Shown here: in pieces, positions 1 to 5,772 of the stretch
Layout: every line of letters begins with the position of its first letter
Position numbering within the stretch: the stretch's first letter is position 1
From: an uncultured bacterium
Lineage (GTDB): Bacteria > Bacillota > Clostridia > Oscillospirales > Acutalibacteraceae
NCBI GenBank assembly: GCA_945949625.1
Contig: CAMFFI010000055.1
Span: 1-6,860, forward strand
DNA length: 6,860 nt
Reading direction: 5' to 3'
Program-made: the position numbers and the translations under genes
The notes under the pieces: model-generated
What the model was told of the DNA's origin: nothing
What the model saw: the letters and a program-made list of their open reading frames with translations, nothing else
Databases searched by the model: none

Positions 1-400
1 GGAAGGTCATAGATTCTCCGCGGTATTTTTCTGCTATAATCTCGTCAACCTGGCAGCATACCTGCTCAATTGCAACGCTTGCAAAGCTATCCAACACAAC
101 TGCCTTTGCCATATCGAGAATTTGCGTTCTGCGGATAAGATTATCTATTCCGACTCCAAGGGTTGCGCACATTATGACTGCTTTTTCACAGCCATTTAAA
201 TGATTTTCTATATCCTTTCCATCAAGAAACTCGGTGCTGTTTACGGGAATTTCCTTATAAAGATACTTGGGCTGTGAATTTTCTATGATTTCCTTTTCGC
301 AAATATCCAGCAGTTTTTCCATTGTACTGTTCATCTGCACCTTTGCGTCGCCTAAATATCTTATACATTCATTTCTGTTCAGTGATGAGAGCTTTATCAT
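1..400 (-). CDS. Stand-alone methionine synthase (B12-dependent) reactivation-domain protein, C-terminus cut by window
   Basis: This reading frame is open from an ATG at 398-400 to the window edge, giving 133 visible residues. The stretch around residues 72-118 (CEKAVIMCATLGVGIDNLIR followed by a DMAKAVVLD block) resembles the activation domain of cobalamin-dependent methionine synthase. In full-length MetH that domain binds S-adenosylmethionine and helps reductively remethylate inactive cob(II)alamin. Many Clostridia carry it as a separate protein beside metF, and the layout here matches. Its start overlaps the metF stop by four bases (397-400 read ATGA on the minus strand), so translational coupling is likely; the nearest purine-rich sequence (AGAGG, about 418-422) is rather far upstream. 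The C-terminal part, where the family's SAM-binding RFSPGYGD-type motif would lie, is outside the window. The family assignment comes from motif memory, not a search. Confidence 0.8.
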   Translation of the reverse strand, partial: MIKLSSLNRNECIRYLGDAKVQMNSTMEKLLDICEKEIIENSQPKYLYKEIPVNSTEFLDGKDIENHLNGCEKAVIMCATLGVGIDNLIRRTQILDMAKAVVLDSFASVAIEQVCCQVDEIIAEKYRGESMTF

Positions 401-1254
401 AACAAACTATCTACTGCCTCTTTTATTTTTGTTGCAACATACGGGTTATTCATAGTATAAAGATGAATACCGTCAACATCGTTTGCAATTAAATCAACGA
501 TTTGCTCTATTGCGTAAGCAATTCCGGCGTCACGCAGTGCCTCGGGATTATTTTCGTATTTCTGCATAATTTTTGAAAATTTTGCTGGAAGACTTACACC
601 GCACATTGAAACCATTCTTTCAATTTGCTTTTTATTGGTAACAGGCATAATTCCTGCCTCAACAGGAACATCAATTCCTGCAATCTTAGTGTGTTCCAAA
701 AATCTGTAAAAAGCGCCGTTGTCAAAAAACAACTGTGAAATTAAAAATTCTGCGCCTGCGTCAACCTTTTTCTTCAGATTGTGAATATCCTCAATCTGAT
801 TTTCTGCGTCACAATGCACCTCGGGATAGCAGGCACCGGCTAAATGAAAATCACCTTCCGATTTAATATAATCGCAAAGCTCGTTTGCATGCTTAAAGTC
901 GGTTTTCGGTATGCTGTCGGGAACAATATCGCCTCTTAAAGCAAGGATATTGTCAATATTTTCTTCCTTAAAGCTTTTAAGCACACGGCTTACATCTTCT
1001 TTTGTGCTGTTAATACAGGTTAAATGCGCCAGCGCTTCAATATGATATTCATTTTTTATTTTTGACGCTATTTCAAGCGTTTTGCCAGGATTGCTTCCGC
1101 CTGCACCGTAAGTTACGCTGAAATAATCAGGCGAAAGGTTTTTCATCTGTTCAAGTGCGTTCAGAATTGTATCAATCGGCGAGGTTTTCTTCGGAGGAAA
1201 AACCTCAAACGAAAAAACCGTTTTTCCCTGTTTGAATTTATCAGAAATTTTCAT
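397..1254 (-). CDS. metF: 5,10-methylenetetrahydrofolate reductase (MetF)
   Basis: This 285-residue cytoplasmic flavoprotein reduces 5,10-methylene-THF to 5-methyl-THF, the methyl donor for methionine synthase. Visible family motifs in order are FSFEVFPPK (residues 14-22; E17 matches the catalytic glutamate, E28 in E. coli), SVTYGAGGS (46-54), HLTCI (77-81), LALRGD (104-109; D109 matches the conserved flavin-side aspartate), GACYPEVH (140-147), SQLFFDN (173-179), GIMPV (201-205) and HLYTMN (264-269). The length is normal for bacterial MetF without a C-terminal regulatory domain. The start is supported by AAGGAGAT at 1261-1268, six bases before the ATG. The gene is first in an operon with the downstream methionine synthase reactivation-domain protein (4-base overlap), so the pair supplies methyl groups and keeps methionine synthase active. 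A promoter lies at 1353-1381. The electron donor cannot be told from the sequence. Confidence 0.96.
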   Translation of the reverse strand: MKISDKFKQGKTVFSFEVFPPKKTSPIDTILNALEQMKNLSPDYFSVTYGAGGSNPGKTLEIASKIKNEYHIEALAHLTCINSTKEDVSRVLKSFKEENIDNILALRGDIVPDSIPKTDFKHANELCDYIKSEGDFHLAGACYPEVHCDAENQIEDIHNLKKKVDAGAEFLISQLFFDNGAFYRFLEHTKIAGIDVPVEAGIMPVTNKKQIERMVSMCGVSLPAKFSKIMQKYENNPEALRDAGIAYAIEQIVDLIANDVDGIHLYTMNNPYVATKIKEAVDSLL

Positions 1255-1352
1255 TTTTGTATCTCCTTAACTTGAATTTCCCTTAACGGCTGTAACAATA
1301 TATATGTTATATATAGATTTTATAGATTTTAAAATTTCAGATGTTTTGTAAT

Positions 1353-1381
1353 ATTATAACACACACATCTTCAATTAACAA
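1353..1381 (-). promoter_or_regulatory. Predicted sigma-A promoter of the metF operon
   Basis: On the minus strand a -35 element TTGTTA (1376-1381, 4 of 6 consensus bases) is followed after exactly 17 bp by a perfect -10 TATAAT (1353-1358). Transcription would begin near 1346, leaving a leader of about 92 bases before the metF ATG. No SAM-I (S-box) riboswitch or B12 riboswitch is recognisable in that leader, and it is short for either. Confidence 0.6.
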
Positions 1382-1425
1382 GATAAAGAAAATCGCAGCC
1401 TATGCTTTTCAATGTAAATTTCGGC

Positions 1426-1521
1426 AAAAGTCGAGTACCTCGACACGCAATTCGTGCAGATAGATTGATATTTCTAAACCTTTTTCGCCCCACCGTTTTG
1501 CATCGATTTTCAATAAAGTTT
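1426..1521. repeat. Hairpin-rich intergenic repeat, copy A
   Basis: This is the first unit of a tandem pair with a period of about 96 bp; strand of function is unknown. It holds three successive short stems read on the plus strand: TCGAG/CTCGA (1431-1435 with 1439-1443, loop TAC), CACG/CGTG (1444-1447 with 1453-1456, loop CAATT) and TAGA/TCTA (1461-1464 with 1473-1476, 8-base loop). A pyrimidine-rich segment follows, ending CGCCCCACCG at 1486-1495. The 18 bases at 1443-1460 are identical in all three copies in this window. No transposase, terminal inverted repeat or coding frame is associated with it. I do not recognise it as a named RNA or repeat family. Confidence 0.75.
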
Positions 1522-1592
1522 AAAAATTGAGTGCCTCGACACGCAATTCGTGCAGATAGATTGGTATTTCTAAACTTTTTCGCCCCACCGTT
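1522..1592. repeat. Hairpin-rich intergenic repeat, copy B
   Basis: This second tandem unit lies directly after copy A and matches it at about 61 of 65 aligned positions (1527-1590 against 1431-1495), with three substitutions and one deleted C. The first stem carries one change that becomes a U-G wobble if transcribed as plus-strand RNA (TTGAG/CTCGA). The second stem (CACG/CGTG, 1540-1543 with 1549-1552) and the third (TAGA/TCTA, 1557-1560 with 1569-1572) are unchanged. Similarity to copy A ends near 1592, about 20 bases before the T-tract of the dockerin-gene terminator. Confidence 0.75.
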
Positions 1593-1610
1593 CCCCTGAT
1601 GTTTTCACGC

Positions 1611-1642
1611 AAAAATTAAACGGCAGAAAATCTGCCGTTTAA
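1611..1642 (-). terminator. Rho-independent terminator of the dockerin/transglutaminase gene
   Basis: A perfect 12-bp stem (1616-1627 with 1631-1642, core ACGGCAGA/TCTGCCGT) closes on a three-base loop. On the minus strand it is followed by TTTTT (1611-1615). It lies 18 bases beyond the stop codon at 1660. There is no T-run on the plus-strand side, so it works for minus-strand transcription. Confidence 0.92.
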
Positions 1643-1659
1643 AATGCTTTAAGTAAGAT

Positions 1660-3147
1660 TTAGTTTAGCTCTGCAAGCATCAGCTGTATTTCGGTTGCGT
1701 CAAATATATTAATATTGCCGTCGCTGTTAATATCTGCTACCTTAATCTGCACATCTGTTAAAGACGTTAAGTATGCAACATATAGCTGAATAGTTGTTGC
1801 ATCCTGAATACTGATTTTTCCGTCGCCCGTAACATCTCCTGCTAAATAAACCGTGTTCTTAGTACTGTCATTTACCACTTGGTTTGTTTGAGCTATATTG
1901 GGCGAATAGGAAAGCGAACAGTAAAAATCTCCGTTATCGTTTATAACAAAGCCGTAAATATTGCCTGTTTGCAGTTCTTCTTCGGATAATTGATAAACCA
2001 TTTTTTTATCAGTTCCGTCAGGATTAATTGAATAAATCTTATCCGGCGTATTGTAATACAATACATTGTCCTTTACTGCAAGAGCAGAAAAGTTATTCAA
2101 CCAATAGGCTTTTGCCGCTTTGTTGCTGCTCCATCTGTCGTCAATATGAGCAATAACGCTTTCTGTATTTCCGTCATAGCTAACTAAATCTCCAAAATTT
2201 CCCGCTGAAGGAACATTGTTTATGTAATAGAACTTACCGTCAATATAGGGAATCTGAGTTGTGACATCGTTCCAGAAATAAGTGTCATATGTCTGACTTG
2301 AAGCCGAACATTCTGCTGACCAGCTGCTGTGGGTTAAAGCAAGGTTTTCATCACTTTTTAAAAAGTACTTGTGCTGTGCCTGTCCCAGCTTGTCATATGT
2401 AGGGTCGTCCCAAGTTGTATCAACGTGATAATATTCACCGTCAATTTTAACCAGTGACCAACCATGGTCCATTTCAACACTTGTTACCATACTTGCCTCA
2501 ATACCGAATTTTGATAACAGATAATTATAGGCAAGCGCATATCCCTGACAAACCGCTTTCTGATTTACCAAACAACCGTAAGCCGTGTAGATTTCGGGAT
2601 TAACATCGTCCTGCTGAACCTCATCTTTTGCATACTGACAATTTAAAATCATATTATCGTGAACAGTTAAAGCAATAACCTTCTGTTCCCAATCTTTTCC
2701 TATGCCGGAAATCAGTTTTTTCGCTGTGTTTTCAAATTTCTGTATTTCTGAAGGAATTTCACTTTTATCATACAAATAGTGCGGAGCAATAACAGAAACA
2801 TATCCATTACTGCCTAAACCGTATGAAAAGCTCATAGGACTTACATAGAAAACCTCAGGATTTTCCAATAACACACTTGTTAAAAGGTGCGCAGCGTCGT
2901 CCGTGCTGATATTATATTTTGATACATCCACATATTTTGTATATTCAGTGAATTTTTGCTTTACATAGTTACAAAGCTCGGAAGGAAAGTTGTCAGCGCC
3001 CGATTCATAAGTGTAGGGGTCAATTTCGGCAGTTGTCAGAAAATAGCTGACATCTGCAGCAGACACAGTAATTCCGACCAGTGAATTAAATAGACATAAA
3101 ACAAGAATAACGCTGAATATTTTAAATTTAAAGCTGTTTTTTTTCAT
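1660..3147 (-). CDS. Secreted transglutaminase/protease-like protein with C-terminal type I dockerin
   Basis: This is a 495-residue exported protein. Residues 1-31 form a signal peptide: basic KKNSFKFK, a hydrophobic core, then VSA-AD, with likely cleavage near residue 30 or 31. A transglutaminase-core domain spans roughly 155-265 with a complete triad: C200 in QKAVCQGYA, H228 in MDHGWSLVKIDG and D243 in YYHVDTTWDDP. Such bacterial domains cleave or cross-link peptides; the reaction here is not known. Residues about 295-415 contain GKFYYIN- and NVLYYN...IYSINPDGTDK-type strands that resemble DUF5050-like beta repeats. Residues 436-495 form a type I dockerin with two full calcium loops (DVTGDGKISIQD, 438-449; DINSDGNINIFD, 472-483), expected to bind a cohesin on a scaffoldin or the cell surface. 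The gene stands alone, with its own promoter (3187-3215) and terminator (1611-1642). The ribosome binding site is weak (GAAAGAAGCGAG, ending about 5 bases before the ATG), but the signal peptide fixes the start. Confidence 0.9.
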   Translation of the reverse strand: MKKNSFKFKIFSVILVLCLFNSLVGITVSAADVSYFLTTAEIDPYTYESGADNFPSELCNYVKQKFTEYTKYVDVSKYNISTDDAAHLLTSVLLENPEVFYVSPMSFSYGLGSNGYVSVIAPHYLYDKSEIPSEIQKFENTAKKLISGIGKDWEQKVIALTVHDNMILNCQYAKDEVQQDDVNPEIYTAYGCLVNQKAVCQGYALAYNYLLSKFGIEASMVTSVEMDHGWSLVKIDGEYYHVDTTWDDPTYDKLGQAQHKYFLKSDENLALTHSSWSAECSASSQTYDTYFWNDVTTQIPYIDGKFYYINNVPSAGNFGDLVSYDGNTESVIAHIDDRWSSNKAAKAYWLNNFSALAVKDNVLYYNTPDKIYSINPDGTDKKMVYQLSEEELQTGNIYGFVINDNGDFYCSLSYSPNIAQTNQVVNDSTKNTVYLAGDVTGDGKISIQDATTIQLYVAYLTSLTDVQIKVADINSDGNINIFDATEIQLMLAELN

Positions 3148-3186
3148 AATTCTCGCTTCTTTCAGCTATAATCTCCCTACGCCTAT

Positions 3187-3215
3187 ATTATACAGCATTA
3201 TTAACTAAAAATCAA
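3187..3215 (-). promoter_or_regulatory. Predicted sigma-A promoter of the dockerin/transglutaminase gene
   Basis: On the minus strand TTGATT (3210-3215) is separated by 17 bp from a perfect TATAAT (3187-3192). Transcription would start near 3180, about 33 bases before the ATG at 3147. The DNA upstream of the -35 is rich in A/T tracts. Confidence 0.65.
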
Positions 3216-3321
3216 CATATGTTTATAAAATAATATGAAAATTATAAAAATATATTATGGTCATTTTTATTTCAACATATCAGTATAATAGTTTGCTCTA
3301 TACAAACTTCGTTATTATATA

Positions 3322-3420
3322 AAAAGTCGAGTGCCTCCACACGCAATTCGTGCAGACAGTTTGTACTGACTGTAACCTTTTATGCCCGAGCGCTACCGAG
3401 CAATTTCCTATAAAGTAAAA
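3322..3420. repeat. Hairpin-rich intergenic repeat, copy C (diverged)
   Basis: This copy has the same orientation as copies A and B and shares an identical 18-base core at 3339-3356. The first stem is damaged (TCGAG against CTCCA), while the second (CACG/CGTG, 3340-3343 with 3349-3352) is intact. The third stem is ACAGT/ACTGT (3356-3360 with 3369-3373), again with an 8-base loop. Two of its base pairs differ from copies A and B on both sides, so pairing is kept. The tail diverges (GCCCGAGCGCTACCGAGC at 3384-3401), but the end (ATAAAGT then A-run, about 3410-3422) resembles the end of copy A (ATAAAGTTT then A-run, 1513-1526). This suggests a unit of about 95 bp. Confidence 0.65.
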
Positions 3421-3452
3421 AAGCTGTCAAAAACCACTTGATTTTTGACAGC
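3417..3452 (-). terminator. Rho-independent terminator of the AEC-WYL operon
   Basis: A perfect 11-bp stem (GCTGTCAAAAA at 3423-3433 with TTTTTGACAGC at 3442-3452) has an 8-base loop and is followed on the minus strand by TTTTTT (3417-3422). It lies 49 bases beyond the WYL gene stop codon. The T-run overlaps the apparent end of repeat copy C. Confidence 0.92.
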
Positions 3453-3500
3453 CGATTTCATCAATATATGATTTTATAAGGGTAATTCCGAAGAATTAAT

Positions 3501-4505
3501 TTACTGATAATTTTTTGCAATCCTGTTTACATATTCTTTAAAATCTTCCGCAGCGTTTTTAGGCTCAACAATCCTTACTTTTGTACCCAATGCAAACAGC
3601 CAGCCGTAAAACTGGGGACTTAACGCAACTCTGACAGTTACGTTAAAGGAAGTATCGCTTTCTTTTGAAACAAATATATTTTTTCCGAAACGGTCTGCAA
3701 TAACGCCGATAAGCGAGTTATCAACAGACAGCTTTACGTCTGTTTCTTCTCCTCCGAACATAGAAAACACGGATTTTGAATAAGACGCAATATCAAATTT
3801 TTCAAAGGTGCTTTTACCTTTGCGGTTCTCTTTTGAAATTTCAATATCCTGCATTTTATCAACACGATAGTGTTTAAGGAGTTTTGCTTTTTCATCGTAG
3901 GCAATAAGATAATAATTTTCGTCATCCCAGCTTAAAACCCAAGGCGATACAGAATAACGCTGTCCGTTATGGCGAGGCTGTTTTTTAATTTTCTCCGATG
4001 AAGAAAAATCAAGCACCCACTCGTTATATATAAAGGTAATCTGCTTTCCCTGAGAAATTGCATTGTGGAGAGTATCTACATTATAATAAATCTTTTCATT
4101 AAGGGTTTTTACACGGTTTGTCACATAAACCTGTCTTTGCAGAAGCCTTGCCTCGTTAACGGAACATAAATTTTCAAGCTTTCCTATAAGCTCAACACTT
4201 TTTTTGGTAGTAATGAATTTTGAGCTTTGAATAGCGTCCACCAAAAGCTTAAGCTCCGCAAGCTGAAAATTTCTTGAGCCTATGTAATAGCGTGTAACAG
4301 ATGTTTTTTCTCTGCAAATATCAAGCCCGAACTTTTCAAGCACCTCAAGGTCATTATAAATACTTTTTCGTTCTGCTGAAATTCCGTTTTCCGCAAGCTC
4401 TCCGATAATATCGTTTATGGTAATTTTATGGTTTTCGTCTGTTTTTTCAAGCAGCATTTTTGCAATATAAAGTATTTTTTCCTTTTGTCGTGAGGTTCTG
4501 GGCAT
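3501..4505 (-). CDS. WYL-domain transcriptional regulator
   Basis: This 334-residue cytoplasmic DNA-binding protein has the usual three-part layout and length. An N-terminal winged helix-turn-helix spans roughly 5-65, with the recognition segment SAERKSIYNDLEVLEKFG at 43-60. A WYL domain lies around 138-225, containing KQITFIYNEW, YSVSPWVLSWDDENYYLIAYD and HYRVDKM; the signature triplet is YYL (198-200) rather than WYL. A C-terminal WCX-like extension follows (about 253-332, LSPQFYGWLFALGTKVRI). WYL domains are thought to sense small ligands or nucleic acid; the ligand here is unknown. The start is supported by AGGAAG about 7 bases before the ATG. The gene is the second of an operon, 24 bp after the AEC permease gene, and is followed by a strong terminator. 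It may regulate the transporter and itself, but that is inference from position only. Confidence 0.92.
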   Translation of the reverse strand: MPRTSRQKEKILYIAKMLLEKTDENHKITINDIIGELAENGISAERKSIYNDLEVLEKFGLDICREKTSVTRYYIGSRNFQLAELKLLVDAIQSSKFITTKKSVELIGKLENLCSVNEARLLQRQVYVTNRVKTLNEKIYYNVDTLHNAISQGKQITFIYNEWVLDFSSSEKIKKQPRHNGQRYSVSPWVLSWDDENYYLIAYDEKAKLLKHYRVDKMQDIEISKENRKGKSTFEKFDIASYSKSVFSMFGGEETDVKLSVDNSLIGVIADRFGKNIFVSKESDTSFNVTVRVALSPQFYGWLFALGTKVRIVEPKNAAEDFKEYVNRIAKNYQ

Positions 4506-4529
4506 AATATAACTTCCTTTTCCGTAAAA

Positions 4530-5456
4530 TTACGCAAGCATAGTTGCAATTGAAACAATAAGCGGCATAGTTGCAATTGAAATCAGGGTAGTTGCCGAAA
4601 CCAGCCCTACCGAAAGCTGAACATCGGTTTTAAACTTTGTTGCAAACATTGTTGTTGTTGGAGCAACAGGAGCCGCTGCGGCAATAGTACACGCAACAAG
4701 TATGTCGTTTCTTACTCCGCATAAATACATAACAACTACCGAAACCAGAGGAATAAGCACAAGACGCATCACCATTGAAACATAAGCCCACTTGTCGGCA
4801 AACACCTTTTTTAAATTTGACTTTGATAAGTGATAACCTATTATAATCATAGGAACAGGCGTGTTAAGCTCCGCAAGATACTTTACCGGAGTTGAAATAA
4901 CCTCAGGTAATTTCACAGACAGCAGAAACAGCAATATTCCTGCAATTACGCCCAGTATTCCGGGATTAAGCGCCAGCTTTTTAACAGAACGCTCCTTTTT
5001 GCTTCCGCTCATTAAAAAAAGGCCGTATGTCCATATAGTCAAATTAAATACTGCAACAAAAACAGAGCCGTAAAATACACCGTCACTGCCTAAAATTGCC
5101 TCCTCCAAAGGAAGCGACATAAAGCCGCAGTTTGAAAAAATCGTTCCGAATTTAAGAACCTTATTCCTCGATTGGTTTTTATCTCTGAATACAAGGTTTG
5201 CAATCAGAATGGAGCCTGCGAATATAGCTACCGAGCATAAGGCGGTTATGCCAAGATTCATTAGCATAGACACGTTGAATTCCCTTTGAAAAGCGTTTAT
5301 CATTACACAGGGAGTAACAATATAAAGCACCAAATCGGTCATTTTTTTTGCGGCATTATCATTTAAAAAATCAACCTTTCCGCATAAAAAACCAACGGCA
5401 ATAAGTATAAAAAGTATTACTACCTGATTTGTAACCATCAAAAAATTATCAACCAT
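4530..5456 (-). CDS. Auxin efflux carrier (AEC) family permease
   Basis: This is a 308-residue integral membrane protein with about ten hydrophobic segments, near residues 8-26, 41-57, 66-90, 103-122, 127-149, 163-183, 197-210, 224-247, 251-271 and 279-305. Family signatures include TPC at 48-50, NCGFMSLPL at 109-117, LNTPVPMIIIGYHL at 197-210 and the small-residue stretch APVAPTTTMFATKF at 262-275. Bacterial AEC proteins export or import organic acids such as malate or malonate, or amino-acid-like compounds; the substrate cannot be read from the sequence. The ATG at 5454-5456 is preceded by GAAGG very close (3-4 bases) and AGAGAG about 11 bases away. A second Met at residue 7 lacks a ribosome binding site and would shorten the first membrane segment's lead-in. 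It heads an operon with the WYL regulator and has its own promoter at 5540-5567. Confidence 0.93.
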   Translation of the reverse strand: MVDNFLMVTNQVVILFILIAVGFLCGKVDFLNDNAAKKMTDLVLYIVTPCVMINAFQREFNVSMLMNLGITALCSVAIFAGSILIANLVFRDKNQSRNKVLKFGTIFSNCGFMSLPLEEAILGSDGVFYGSVFVAVFNLTIWTYGLFLMSGSKKERSVKKLALNPGILGVIAGILLFLLSVKLPEVISTPVKYLAELNTPVPMIIIGYHLSKSNLKKVFADKWAYVSMVMRLVLIPLVSVVVMYLCGVRNDILVACTIAAAAPVAPTTTMFATKFKTDVQLSVGLVSATTLISIATMPLIVSIATMLA

Positions 5457-5539
5457 ATACCTTCAATCTCTCTTTTCCAACAAAGGTCGTTACTCTGACT
5501 TTCCTTTGATTCTTTTTATCCCTTTCATAATTCTTTATT

Positions 5540-5567
5540 ATTATACCATGGCGGCAAGCAAAAACAA
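5540..5567 (-). promoter_or_regulatory. Predicted extended -10 promoter of the AEC-WYL operon
   Basis: The minus strand reads TGGTATAAT at 5540-5548, a perfect -10 hexamer with the TGn extension. A modest -35, TTGTTT (5562-5567), lies 16 bp upstream. Transcription would start near 5533, giving a leader of about 77 bases. Confidence 0.6.
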
Positions 5568-5665
5568 TATTTCGACAAAAAGATTTAAAAATGTTGATAA
5601 CTGTATCTAAAAAAAGTATCTTTTTCTTTAAAATTTATGACAAAAGCTGAATTTTTCTCGGTTTG

Positions 5666-5694
5666 TTGACTTTTTAAATCAATAAATGTATAAT
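5666..5694 (+). promoter_or_regulatory. Predicted strong sigma-A promoter of the DUF6465-like gene
   Basis: TTGACT (5666-5671, 5 of 6 consensus) is separated by 17 bp from a perfect TATAAT (5689-5694). The expected start is near 5701, about 72 bases before the ATG. This is the best promoter in the window and fits an abundantly made small basic protein. Confidence 0.8.
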
Positions 5695-5700
5695 AGCCCC

Positions 5701-5721
5701 GTAAACATATGGTCAGTTTAC
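5701..5721 (+). other. 5' leader stem-loop in the DUF6465-like mRNA
   Basis: GTAAAC (5701-5706) pairs perfectly with GTTTAC (5716-5721) around a 9-base loop, exactly where the transcript from the 5666-5694 promoter should begin. It is followed by a U-rich stretch. A hairpin at the very 5' end can protect mRNA from degradation; alternatively the inverted repeat could be an operator just after the start site. The stem is short and AT-rich. Confidence 0.35.
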
Positions 5722-5772
5722 TTTTATTTTTATTTACATATTCTTCAATTATTAGAAAGAGGGAAACATTTC

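Larger units (their letters stand above)
1255..1659. other. Intergenic region between metF and the dockerin gene
   Basis: These 405 bases contain no convincing gene. From left to right they hold the metF ribosome binding site (1261-1268), an AT-rich metF leader, the metF promoter (1353-1381), about 45 unassigned bases, two tandem copies of a hairpin-rich repeat (1426-1592), and the minus-strand terminator of the dockerin gene (1611-1642). Within the leader, TAACA at 1293-1297 and TGTTA at 1305-1309 form a short inverted repeat around an AT spacer. The 9-mer ATAGATTTT occurs twice in tandem at 1313-1330. Either could be an operator or chance in AT-rich DNA. Confidence 0.7.
3148..3500. other. 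Intergenic region between the dockerin gene and the WYL regulator gene
   Basis: These 353 bases contain no gene that I can support. They hold the dockerin-gene leader and promoter (3187-3215), a very AT-rich block just upstream of that promoter (about 3216-3280) that could act as an UP element, the third repeat copy (3322-3420) and the terminator of the AEC-WYL operon (3417-3452). A plus-strand TATAAT at 3284-3289 points toward the repeat, but no matching -35 is visible at 16-18 bp, so plus-strand transcription of the repeat is unproven. Confidence 0.7.
5457..5772. other. Divergent promoter region between the AEC operon and the DUF6465-like gene
   Basis: These 316 bases separate two divergently transcribed units and hold no supported gene. 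They contain the AEC leader (5457-5533), its promoter (5540-5567), an AT-rich spacer, then the plus-strand promoter (5666-5694) and a leader with a 5' stem-loop (5701-5721). In the spacer, AAAAAG/CTTTTT (5611-5616 with 5620-5625) is an inverted repeat, but in such AT-rich DNA it may be chance. The two -35 elements are about 100 bp apart, so shared control is possible but not shown. Confidence 0.7.

Noticed and set aside
267..455. Plus-strand reading frame of 62 codons
   Set aside because: It runs antisense across the metF/reactivation-protein junction, has no ribosome binding site of note and no recognisable domain; the minus-strand genes explain the DNA.
1255..1346. SAM or cobalamin riboswitch in the metF leader
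   Set aside because: The leader is about 92 bases and AT-rich, with no conserved S-box or B12-box elements or terminator-type hairpin before the start codon.
1426..1592. CRISPR array or small protein genes in the tandem repeat
   Set aside because: There are only two adjacent units of about 95 bp without regular spacers. Short open frames through the units differ between copies, end at different points and lack ribosome binding sites, so neither CRISPR nor coding is supported.
3734..3925. Minus-strand reading frame of 63 codons
   Set aside because: It lies fully inside the WYL regulator gene in another frame and shows no domain.
4861..5073. Plus-strand reading frame of 70 codons
   Set aside because: It is antisense to the AEC permease gene, with no ribosome binding site or recognisable product.
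5490..5528. 12-codon leader peptide (MKGIKRIKGKSE) before the AEC gene
   Set aside because: It starts only about 5 bases after the predicted transcription start, has no ribosome binding site, and there is no terminator/antiterminator pair after it.
5686..5772. Upstream in-frame ATG that would lengthen the DUF6465-like protein by 29 residues
   Set aside because: The ATG at 5686 lies within the promoter, upstream of the expected start near 5701, so it would not be in the mRNA. The extension is unlike the rest of the protein, and a good ribosome binding site precedes 5773.
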